Assembly (NCBI RefSeq): GCF_004681185.1
Contig: NZ_SRIF01000003.1
Coordinates: forward strand, 186,001 to 250,000
DNA length: 64,000 bases
Direction of reading: 5' to 3'
Origin: Haloarcula amylovorans
Lineage (GTDB): Archaea > Halobacteriota > Halobacteria > Halobacteriales > Haloarculaceae
Part shown: piece after piece, positions 37,703 through 45,449 of the stretch
How positions within the stretch are numbered: position 1 is the first letter of the stretch
How the letters are laid out: each line of letters begins with the position of its first letter
The notes under the pieces: model-generated
The model's input: only the letters and a program-made list of their open reading frames with translations
The model's database searches: none
What the model was told of the DNA's origin: nothing
Position numbers and translations under genes: made by a program

Positions 37703-40700
37703 GTTCGATTGAAACGAGCGTGCTTAACCGGGTGAGTATCAAACGACTCACCGAAGCGGTTATCGAGTCGAACGGTGGAGAGGTTGACCGAACGACTCCG
37801 AACCGATGGCAGGTAACCTTGCCGTCGGAACTCAGTCCACACAGGATACACGATCGAACTGCTCACCAGTCAGATACTGGGAATTCGTCGCTCGATGCCA
37901 TCGCGTCGGACATCGACGGAGACAGCGAGAACTCAACTCTGGAAACGACGTTGGTGTTCGACAAACGCGACGACGCAGTCGACACGCTCGTAGTCCGACC
38001 CGGGACACCATTCTTCAACTCGGTGCTCGATCTTGCCCGAGAAGGTAACTCGGTCGCTCACATTAGGCTCGGCGCAGAAGAGCTCCAACTACACAAGCCG
38101 CCGCTCCTCGAAGTCACAGACCTGGAGATTCCGTCGGTTACGTTCGAGCCGACCACGGCTGACGTCGCACTCGCGTTCCACTTTCACGTTCGGATCGAAA
38201 GTGTCCGGTCGTACCACCGCGAGCGGTTCGAGACGATAACGTTGGATCTCGAGAACAGCGCTCGTCGCCCACGACTCACAGAGCGGTTTGTCTCGCACTT
38301 TGAGGCCTTGAGTACTGGTATACGCGAGGCCAACTCGGTAAGCATTGACGACGGCACTGTCGCACGCTTATACGACTCCGCAGTAGATGTTCTCCAGGAA
38401 CGCGTCGACGAAGACGTCGAAGAACTTCATGCAGAGGCGGCGAATGCGGCCGGCGAACGAGAGCAGGAGATCCGCGAGCTCTATGAGCAACGACGCCAGG
38501 AATTGGACGAAGAACTCCGCCAGAAGCGTCAGGAGGGCGTGAATACTAACGAACTCCGGTCACTCGAAAAAGAGGTCGACGAAGAGAAGGAGCGTCTCGA
38601 TCAGGAAGAAAAAGAGCAGGTCACACAGCTGAACGCTCAACATGGAGTCGAAGTGGATGTCGTCTCAGCCGGAATAACCGTTATAACGTACGATTCCGGC
38701 GACCTCAGTATCTCGGTCAAAGACGAGGACCGGACTGGTACACTCCGTGTTGGATACACACCAGCGACTGACGAATTTGAGCAGTTCGAGTGTCCCGACT
38801 GCGGTGGCGAGTTCGATACCGAACGCCCACCGGTCGTGTGTGACGACAGCCACGTGGTCTGCTCGTCTTGCCGGAGAGAGTGTACGGGTTGTGGGACGCT
38901 ACTATGTGGTGCTGAGGACGATACTCCAATCGACTGTGCATACTGTGGAACCGTCGAGTGTCGAGAGTGTCAGTCGACATGTGGTGAGTGTGGGCGTGTC
39001 GTCTGTTCGGCACATCATAAGGAATGTACGGACAATGGTGAGCCAACTTGTACACTCTGTGGCGAGCAGTGTGCGACATGCGATGATTTTCACTGCGACG
39101 ACCGCCTCCTTGTCTGTACGACCGACGACGATCACCACTGTCTTGAGCACATTGCTGATTGTGACTACTGCGGCGAATCGACGTGTCACAATCACCTCAC
39201 AGCCTGTGCCGTCTGTGGCGGTGGGTTCTGCCCTACTGATCGTGTGGCGGCCACGGCGCTCGATGGGTCACTCTGTCCCGATCACTCCGAATACTGCCCG
39301 TACTGTGACGGCTACCACACTACGTCTGCGATGCAAACATGCGACTTCTGTGGATCGTATGTCTGTGCAGAACACGCAGGAACGTGTTCGATCGACGGTG
39401 CGGACGTCTGTACAACTCATCTCCAGACATGTGCTACCTGTGACGAACGGGTCTGTTCTGAGCACCTGTCTGAGTGTGCCTACTGTGACGAAAGACACTG
39501 CGAGGAACATACAGTCACTTGCGACGCGTGTGACGATGTCGTCGGTTCCGAACACGCCGAGACGTGCACGGCCTGTGGTGACGTCGTCTGCCCCTTTCAT
39601 CATCACGAATGTGAGGATTGTGGCGATACGTTCTGTACAAAGCATACGGCACCCTGTACGGACTGTAGCGATCAGTTCTGTTATGACGATCTCATAAACT
39701 GTACGGAGTGTCACAGCTGGACGTGCGCCGACCACCTCTCGGAGTGTGGTGTCTGTGAGGGCGGGTTCTGTGAGACACATACCGCCTCCTGTTCCGAGTG
39801 TGGAGCGTCTCGATGTCCTGCTCATGCTGTCGCGTGTGATCACTGTAAGGACGCCTACTGTGACGAACACGTCGTCGAGTGCGACGCCTGCGGAAGCCCA
39901 ACGTGTGCAGCACACCTCACCACCGTCGACGAGTGTGGTGAGAAACTCTGCCCAGATCACTCCGACACGTGTCCGGTCTGTGAGACTGCGGTGTGTGTCG
40001 AACACGACGAGACATGTACTCACTGTGGTGAGCACGCCTGTGTCGAGCACACGGTGGCGTGTTCGTCCTGTGACGACGTGGTCTGTAAGTCACACGCAAC
40101 GACGTGTACCGAATGCGATGAGACAGTCTGCGTCTCACATACCAGTACCTGTACGCAAAGTGGTGACAGCGTCTGTGAGGATCACGCCGAAACCTGTATC
40201 GAGTGCGACGAGACGTTCTCGATTGCCCATACAGTCGCCTGTACGGAATGTGGCACTCCCATCTGTGAGACACACGCGACAAAGTGCGGACACTGTGGTG
40301 ACGTCATTTGTCCCGAAGATACTGTCGACTGTGCGGAATGTGGCGACGATCTCTGTCGAGAACACCGTATCGATTGCCATGAGTGTGACCAGGCGTTCTG
40401 TCCAACCCACGTCGTCGAGTGCGCCGGGTGTGACGGGGCCGTCTGTCGAGACGACACCGAGACGTGTGCCAAGTGTACCGAGACAGTCGGAGTGTCACAT
40501 ACGACGTCGTGTGTCCAGTGTGAGGACACGCTCTGTAGTGAAGATACTGAGCATTGTTCGCTGTGCGGCGACCCCCTCTGTACCGAACACACAGGGCATT
40601 GTGCGGTCGACGGCGCTCCACACTGTCGAAACCACCTCACACCGTGTGCTCGCTGTGAGGATAAAGCGGAGACAGATGCAGACGGACGCTGTCCATCCCA

Positions 40701-41076
40701 CCTCGTTACGTGTGCCGAAGGAGGAGAAGCACTCTGTATCGACCATGGCCGAGAGGACCCCATTACCGGCAATACCGTCTGTGCCGACCACAGCAAGTCA
40801 TGTGACTACTGCCGACAGGAGTACGACCCCACAGCACTTGCCGAAGGACGGTGTCGGACTTGTCGTGATCTCGACGACAACGGAGCTCTCCCCGACGTAA
40901 TCAGCGAGGAGTTCCGGTCGGCGAGCGTTGGCATGAACGACGCGTATGTCATCGTCCGAGGATACCACGGCTTCCTCAGGTCCAACGAACTCGTCGTCCT
41001 CGATCGAACTACCGACGCAGAGATCGACAGGCGAAAACTGGGTGGACTGGAACGTCTCCAGCGGGGGTCCAAATGA
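37699..41076 (+). CDS. Giant cysteine-rich zinc-repeat protein (family not recognised)
   Basis: 1125 aa from a GTG that overlaps the previous stop. Residues 1-235 are a mixed globular region that could be the missing accessory part of the helicase. Residues about 240-320 form a charged coiled coil (REQEIRELYEQRRQEL, then EKEVDEEKERLDQEE). From about 355 the protein is almost only zinc-binding knuckles: irregular CxxC pairs to residue 546, then 29 successive units of exactly 15 residues with the pattern C-x2-C-x4-C-x2-H-x3, then a few more to about 1060. A short non-repeat tail ends the chain. Each unit offers CCCH, so roughly 25-30 zinc ions could be bound. The next gene overlaps by ATGA. A DNA- or protein-binding scaffold is the inferred role. 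Confidence 0.75.
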   Translation: MSSIETSVLNRVSIKRLTEAVIESNGGEVDRTTPNRWQVTLPSELSPHRIHDRTAHQSDTGNSSLDAIASDIDGDSENSTLETTLVFDKRDDAVDTLVVRPGTPFFNSVLDLAREGNSVAHIRLGAEELQLHKPPLLEVTDLEIPSVTFEPTTADVALAFHFHVRIESVRSYHRERFETITLDLENSARRPRLTERFVSHFEALSTGIREANSVSIDDGTVARLYDSAVDVLQERVDEDVEELHAEAANAAGEREQEIRELYEQRRQELDEELRQKRQEGVNTNELRSLEKEVDEEKERLDQEEKEQVTQLNAQHGVEVDVVSAGITVITYDSGDLSISVKDEDRTGTLRVGYTPATDEFEQFECPDCGGEFDTERPPVVCDDSHVVCSSCRRECTGCGTLLCGAEDDTPIDCAYCGTVECRECQSTCGECGRVVCSAHHKECTDNGEPTCTLCGEQCATCDDFHCDDRLLVCTTDDDHHCLEHIADCDYCGESTCHNHLTACAVCGGGFCPTDRVAATALDGSLCPDHSEYCPYCDGYHTTSAMQTCDFCGSYVCAEHAGTCSIDGADVCTTHLQTCATCDERVCSEHLSECAYCDERHCEEHTVTCDACDDVVGSEHAETCTACGDVVCPFHHHECEDCGDTFCTKHTAPCTDCSDQFCYDDLINCTECHSWTCADHLSECGVCEGGFCETHTASCSECGASRCPAHAVACDHCKDAYCDEHVVECDACGSPTCAAHLTTVDECGEKLCPDHSDTCPVCETAVCVEHDETCTHCGEHACVEHTVACSSCDDVVCKSHATTCTECDETVCVSHTSTCTQSGDSVCEDHAETCIECDETFSIAHTVACTECGTPICETHATKCGHCGDVICPEDTVDCAECGDDLCREHRIDCHECDQAFCPTHVVECAGCDGAVCRDDTETCAKCTETVGVSHTTSCVQCEDTLCSEDTEHCSLCGDPLCTEHTGHCAVDGAPHCRNHLTPCARCEDKAETDADGRCPSHLVTCAEGGEALCIDHGREDPITGNTVCADHSKSCDYCRQEYDPTALAEGRCRTCRDLDDNGALPDVISEEFRSASVGMNDAYVIVRGYHGFLRSNELVVLDRTTDAEIDRRKLGGLERLQRGSK
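39340..40644 (+). repeat. 29 tandem 45-bp units encoding 15-residue CCCH repeats
   Basis: The run goes from the unit beginning CDFCGSYVC to the unit ending CRNHLTP without any insertion or deletion: 29 x 45 = 1305 bp. Typical units are CTECDETVCVSHTST and CSLCGDPLCTEHTGH. A few units have lost ligands (CTQSGD, CSIDGA, CAVDGA, VDECGE lack one Cys; CIECDETFSIAH and CAKCTETVGVSH lack the third). DNA of the units differs, so the array is old and held by selection on the protein rather than recently expanded. Confidence 0.9.
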
Positions 41077-42005
41077 GCGGCGCCGACCTTCCGCAGTGGT
41101 ACACTCGCGGCAACGTCACGAAAACGATCCGTACCGCCGGCCGCACCTCCGACGTAGCGACCCGAGATCTCGTGGACCTTCTCGTCGACGAAGAGCTCGA
41201 TGCTCCCCGAGAGCGAATTCGTACACTCGTCGAATCAGTGCGTGAACGACCGATTAGTCAGAGCGACACGCCGACGTGTGATGTCGGCGAGCTGCGACCA
41301 CTCGAATCCCGATTCGTAGACACCACCGATGCTGCGTACCTTGGCCGTCATGATCTAGCTCTCGTCCTCGGGGTAGTGCTCTCCCAATACGATGGCAGCT
41401 TCCAAACCCTCATCGATGAAGACCACGTCGCAGTTGACCTCTTTTGGAACCGCCAGCACACGACAATCGCACTCCGAACAATTGGACGTCCCCCCAGAAC
41501 CCCCGTCACTGAAAAGGAGGTACAGGAAGTCGTCAACGGAGAGATATCCAGACCGGGAGGACGAGCACCTTCGACCGTTGGGATCGTCTCTACAGCGGGG
41601 TTCACCGAACGGGGCCGAGACCTCGCCGAAGAGAACGACATCGAGTTGTACGGCTCCGCTCATCTGGATCGGTGGTTCGAGGACGCTCATCTCACAGAGG
41701 ACATTCTCGGAAGACTCCTCGAAAAGACCGAAGAAGGCACAGAAGATATCGCGTCTGTCGTCGCCGACCTTCCGGAACTCCCCGAGCAGATCCGTACTAA
41801 GGATCCACTCGGAACGGTTGGAACGACCGAATGGACCAGCGAAGGTGAGGTCCCTGACCCGCCGGAGTCTCCCGTCTTCGCCCCGACCCCCAATTCAGAA
41901 TCCGGAACCCGAGAGAAGGGTATACTCTACGCAGACCCTGACGACGACGGCGACTACCAGTGCTTCGAACAGTTCATAGACAAACTCAGCGGAGAAGACG
42001 AATGA
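41073..42005 (+). CDS. Mrr-like restriction-endonuclease-fold protein with altered active site
   Basis: 310 aa. Residues 115-202 follow the Mrr-type fold: VAVDLFWN (D122), a strand TIALRTIG, helix VTEKEVQEVV, then GIVSTAGFTERGRDLAEENDIELYG, which matches the Mrr pattern of T-x-x-FT..A...A and a terminal Leu-Asp helix. In active Mrr enzymes the second strand carries QxK or ExK; here the equivalent positions 133-135 read A-L-R. The protein may therefore bind DNA without cutting it, or use another residue. The C-terminal 100 residues are acidic and loosely structured. It overlaps its neighbours by ATGA at both ends, inside the four-gene plus arm. Confidence 0.65.
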   Translation: MSGADLPQWYTRGNVTKTIRTAGRTSDVATRDLVDLLVDEELDAPRERIRTLVESVRERPISQSDTPTCDVGELRPLESRFVDTTDAAYLGRHDLALVLGVVLSQYDGSFQTLIDEDHVAVDLFWNRQHTTIALRTIGRPPRTPVTEKEVQEVVNGEISRPGGRAPSTVGIVSTAGFTERGRDLAEENDIELYGSAHLDRWFEDAHLTEDILGRLLEKTEEGTEDIASVVADLPELPEQIRTKDPLGTVGTTEWTSEGEVPDPPESPVFAPTPNSESGTREKGILYADPDDDGDYQCFEQFIDKLSGEDE

Positions 42006-42898
42006 CGCTCACGTTCCAAGAAGAATCCACGAAAGTCCCGATCGATCAGACCCGTTCTGTCAACCTCTCATCAATGCAACCTTGGCCCTCCGCATACCGG
42101 GGATCTAGATATAGTCTCGTCACCCACGAGGAGTTCAACGAGCACGTCGTGCTGAAGTGGGAACACCGAGACCTCTCGATTTTTGCGACCGCTCCGAAGG
42201 GGTTGAGTTCTACGATGACACGTGCGGGCAAAAAGGAAGGAAAGGGTAGTTTCCGTGTTACCGCTCGTGGCGAAGTCATTACGAAAATCCCCGCAGAACG
42301 GTACGAGAATCTCGATCAAGCGCCAGTCTCCGAAGGTTGGATTCCCGTCTATCTCGGCACACTTTCGGGTGTGATCGACTTCGGGACCGTCGATACGAAT
42401 CCCGACGTACCGAGTGGCCAGGCCTCAGTTTGGAGAGGTCTCCCGTTCAAACACGGTGAACGATGGTCAGTGAGCCATGAAGGACAGCTCGTCTGGAACT
42501 GGCGCGACTTTCAATTCGAGTCTGCGTTCGATCACTCCGAACTGGTTGCGAAGTATGCGGAGTACAGACCGAGCCCTGGACGACTATACGTTACTGAACA
42601 CGGACACATCTGGGTGAATGTCCCTCACAACGATGTGATGCCGGAGAAGCGAGACGAGGTTCGTGAGGCGATCACGTCGTGGAAACGTGACGCTGAATCG
42701 TGCGGTGACTCGACGACACTTCGACTCGTCAACCGGCGGTTAGTCGCGACGAGTAACTCGGATGACCCCGCTGACGGTTATCTCCCAATCCACCTTGGGA
42801 CGCTTCGCGACTTCGACGATGGCGTCGTCCCACGCCCGATCGTTGACGACGAGTCGTATTATATCCATGTCGGCCAGTCTGAAACCGTCTGGGGGTAA
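42002..42898 (+). CDS. Duplicated WP-Y-G domain protein B (paralogue of protein A)
   Basis: 298 aa from the ATG that overlaps the Mrr-like stop; the longer upstream frame is basic and rejected. Copy 1 (about 20-120) reads QPWPSAYRGSRY, SFRVTARGEVITKI, PVYLGTL; copy 2 (about 140-285) reads SVWRGLPF, LVWNWRDF, RLYVTEHGHIWVNV, PIHLGTL. The order of the pieces matches protein A (34885-35709), although identity is low. It is the last gene of the plus arm, so the two related proteins sit at the promoter-proximal end of one arm and the distal end of the other. No known family recognised; a small beta-rich recognition domain is plausible. Confidence 0.7.
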   Translation: MTLTFQEESTKVPIDQTRSVNLSSMQPWPSAYRGSRYSLVTHEEFNEHVVLKWEHRDLSIFATAPKGLSSTMTRAGKKEGKGSFRVTARGEVITKIPAERYENLDQAPVSEGWIPVYLGTLSGVIDFGTVDTNPDVPSGQASVWRGLPFKHGERWSVSHEGQLVWNWRDFQFESAFDHSELVAKYAEYRPSPGRLYVTEHGHIWVNVPHNDVMPEKRDEVREAITSWKRDAESCGDSTTLRLVNRRLVATSNSDDPADGYLPIHLGTLRDFDDGVVPRPIVDDESYYIHVGQSETVWG

Positions 42899-43154
42899 GG
42901 TAAATGAGCGAGGCTGAGTATCGTAATACTCGAAGATCTCTCGTTAGCTCAGGCCACCGGGTTGGGATTCTTGGATAGTTCGCGATTCGGAGGCCTAACG
43001 GATAAGATAGTGGCTGGCGGTCTTTGTTCCGGAATAGCCTGGAAAAGGCCAACTCAAGTCTCTGGCGGCACCCCGCCAGTAACGGTCACTCTTAGACTAC
43101 GAAACAGTACCAGTCCCGCAAAACTATTTCACAGATGACATTCGAGTCAGAGGC

Positions 43155-43514
43155 ATGAAGGAATCCGCCGTTGAGGATGGCGTTGAAGTAACGCACCCAA
43201 AGTACGGCCGTGGTGTCGTCACAGAGTATCGCCCCAACTTCGGAGCCGAGCCTGACGATATCGTAGTGGACTTTCACGCACTCGATGACTGTCGAACGCT
43301 TCCAGTATACGCTGTCGAGGCAGCCCAGAAAGTAACAACGGCAAACGTTGAACCGGGCCGATTCGGGTTTACTGCCGTGGTTGACGATGGGGTTGGGACA
43401 CTCATCGTCCAGCCTGATGGGACCGGCGATGGGTACGCTATTGAATTACTGATCGATGGTGAGTCAATTGATCAAACGACTGTGTCGCGAGTGGATGGAA
43501 CGGCTTCTCAGTAA
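43155..43514 (+). CDS. Small protein with tudor/SH3-like N-terminal segment
   Basis: 119 aa. The beginning VTHPKYGRGVVTEY, followed by DDIVVDFHALDD, is the pattern of small barrel domains found at the C-termini of UvrD-type helicases and in CarD-like proteins, which bind proteins or nucleic acid. The second half (FTAVVDDGVGTLIVQPDG) also looks beta-rich. It stands alone, 256 bp after protein B and convergent with the nuclease at 43656-44771, with its own AT-rich upstream region. The role is unknown; the gene looks real by its acidic composition. Confidence 0.55.
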   Translation: MKESAVEDGVEVTHPKYGRGVVTEYRPNFGAEPDDIVVDFHALDDCRTLPVYAVEAAQKVTTANVEPGRFGFTAVVDDGVGTLIVQPDGTGDGYAIELLIDGESIDQTTVSRVDGTASQ

Positions 43515-43655
43515 GTTGCTCGTGTATGCTATCAGGACAACGTGGATCGCGGCTGATTAGTTAACGAGGACTAAGATCGATAAAAACATATTATAGATCG
43601 GTTTGTAGATCTCTCACAACGGACTATTGCAAGTATCTTGGCACGCTGCGAGAGA

Positions 43656-44771
43656 TTATCTTGAGGTGAGCACTTGATGCCCCAATGTAACTAGTTCAGC
43701 GTACCGCTCGGCGACCCGATGGATGAATTCAGCCTGTCGCAGATCTTCGACACTATCAATTTCCCAGGTATCAACCACGATCCGCATCGACTTTCGAGAA
43801 CTCACGGCGAAGCCATGATGTTCGAATGTCTCACGAGACTCCCTGAGCAGATCGGCGTCTGCAGCACTACTCCCAGCGGCATCGATCGCGACCTTGATTT
43901 CGTGATCATCATACGGGTTTACCCGCAACGCATACCGGACCGAGTCTGGATGACCGTCGGCTCGTGTCTCGAGATACGGATAGTTGGTTGCGAGATTGCC
44001 AAGCACTGGATCGATACTCTCGACCGAGAGTAGATCCCGAATTTCGGGAAATGCTCTGGTGAACACGTTTGTAGTGAACACCCGATCACCGGGTTTGGAT
44101 TGAGCGGCTGTTTGCGACCGGGACTCATCGTAGTCAACGATAGTGACCGCACCAAAGCCGGTTGCACCGGACGGGAACTGAAAGCGTTGCACTTCGACAC
44201 ATTGTATGTTTAGCCCTCGGTCCCGAAGCCACCGTGTCGAGTCACGGGTTTGCTGAGTGATCGATTCTGCGACGATAACAAGCCGCTGTGATTGGTTCAG
44301 TTCCCACGGATCCTGATCAACATCAAAGAACTCGTTGAACGCAGACAGAAGTGATTCGTTGTCGGCGACAGCGTTCTGTACTGCCCACGATCCACTCCGA
44401 TATTCGGTGTAGATATCGTTGAATTCGTTGTAATCATACTGGTCAAGCGCCTGCGCATACAGTTGCGGCTGGCTGATGATACTACCTTCAGAGGCCGATT
44501 CAGAACCTGATTCACCACATTTTATTTCTACTACGACGATATTCCCGTATTGGTCGAGTCCTACCAAGTCTGGGATGCCTGTCGACAAACTTGGCTGCCG
44601 GGCGAATAGCAGCAGGGACTCATCAAGTATCGCTTCCGGAGCCGCATTTAACCACTCTTCTAACTTGGCTTCGCCTTCACCACTCGCATCACCAGCTGGA
44701 ACAATTGGTTTGTATTCAGCTGCAGTTGTTGCCCGGTCAGCAGCGACATCATCGAACTGGTGGATTCGCAT
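43656..44771 (-). CDS. NucS/DUF91-like PD-(D/E)xK nuclease
   Basis: 371 aa. Residues 30-90 contain GEGEAKLEEWL, then FARQPSLSTGIPDLVGLDQYG and VVVEIKCGE. This is the NucS/DUF91 order of an N-terminal helix, PD (D68) and ExK (E82, K84) of a metal-dependent nuclease. The remainder includes a LVIVAESITQQTRDSTRWLRD segment seen in similar DUF91-type proteins and a C-terminal domain of about 130 residues with no assignment. It is longer than typical NucS and lacks its N-terminal barrel, so it is better seen as a stand-alone defence-type nuclease. It has no partner gene; a 141-bp gap lies at its 3' side. Confidence 0.65.
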   Translation of the reverse strand: MRIHQFDDVAADRATTAAEYKPIVPAGDASGEGEAKLEEWLNAAPEAILDESLLLFARQPSLSTGIPDLVGLDQYGNIVVVEIKCGESGSESASEGSIISQPQLYAQALDQYDYNEFNDIYTEYRSGSWAVQNAVADNESLLSAFNEFFDVDQDPWELNQSQRLVIVAESITQQTRDSTRWLRDRGLNIQCVEVQRFQFPSGATGFGAVTIVDYDESRSQTAAQSKPGDRVFTTNVFTRAFPEIRDLLSVESIDPVLGNLATNYPYLETRADGHPDSVRYALRVNPYDDHEIKVAIDAAGSSAADADLLRESRETFEHHGFAVSSRKSMRIVVDTWEIDSVEDLRQAEFIHRVAERYAELVTLGHQVLTSR

Positions 44772-44847
44772 TACGAGGTAAACTATCGCTCTTGTGATGA
44801 ATCATCGGTATACGGTCTCATGTTAGTTCGTCCTCGCCGCTTTCAGG

Positions 44848-45195
44848 CTAATCCTTATGAGACTGAAGCGTATCTTGTATCTGTATACAGATGGCCACTA
44901 TCGTCAGCCCTCTAGTAGTAATCCGATTAAGCTGGCCAGAGACGTCCACCTGAGTCTCCGAGGATAGGTCGTCAATATCCTGCAGCTGAAGCTTTGCTGT
45001 CGTACGTTTGGTCCGAATCGGCAGAAGCCGACCGATTATTTCTCGGCCCTCCCTGACCTGTGTCCGGATCCTCTCTGTATTGAGCGAGTCTCCAGTCTCG
45101 ACGTGAGACGGTCCAGTTCGTATCCGAATCCAGTTGTGCACAACAGTGGAAAGCCGGACGTCAATACTGTCATCCTCGTCAGCACACAGACACAA
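44848..45195 (-). pseudogene. Broken fragment of the nuclease gene found at 55113-56342
   Basis: The 115-residue frame aligns with the C-terminal quarter of the 409-aa protein at 55113-56342: CLCADEDDSIDVRL against CLSADEDDSIDARL, then HVETGDSLNTERIRTQV against HVDTGDSLDTEIIQTQV, then LQDIDDL with SETQVDVSGQLNRIT against QDIDDLLSEIQADVNTQLNHIT. The N-terminal coiled coil, repeats and catalytic core are absent, and the end reads into unrelated sequence. It lies on the same strand as the full copy and on the other side of the Dpt operon. Confidence 0.75.
44871..44892. repeat. Perfect 14-bp palindrome within an 18-bp repeat shared with 63327-63344
   Basis: ATCTGTATACAGAT occupies 44879-44892. 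The preceding bases make an 18-nt match (TATCTTGTATCTGTATAC) to a site near the right end of the window, where the palindrome is extended to 21 bp (63335-63355). Two occurrences only; a regulator site or remnant of an element end are both possible. Confidence 0.45.
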
Positions 45196-45449
45196 TACAA
45201 GCTGTTATACAGGTCCTAAGATTACTCTGTAAGGTTGAATTAGTAAGACCGAACTGGCAATAATTTCACGAAATATGTTCTCCGTTTGGATACTCTCACT
45301 GCGAAGATTGGAGGAAAGCAGCCATCTGACACTCTACTGTGCTTTGTTCGGTGAAATTCCACGACTGGTGACAATCAGGATAGCCAGGACTGCAATTCAG
45401 GACGAAAAGATCATATGAAATCAATCAAAAGATTGAGGTCATCAATGCA

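Noticed and set aside
39340..40644. Repeat array considered as a CRISPR array
   Set aside because: Units are 45 bp, coding, divergent at DNA level and lack identical repeats with unique spacers.
38747..40900. Long plus-strand and minus-strand frames through the cysteine-rich gene
   Set aside because: They are created by the 45-bp codon periodicity of the zinc repeats. Only the frame with regular CCCH units has conserved pattern and proper overlaps.
31936..42898. DISARM identity for the helicase-rich module
   Set aside because: No methyltransferase, DUF1998 (DrmB) or phospholipase-D (DrmC) gene is present, and the zinc-repeat and WP-Y-G proteins are not part of DISARM.
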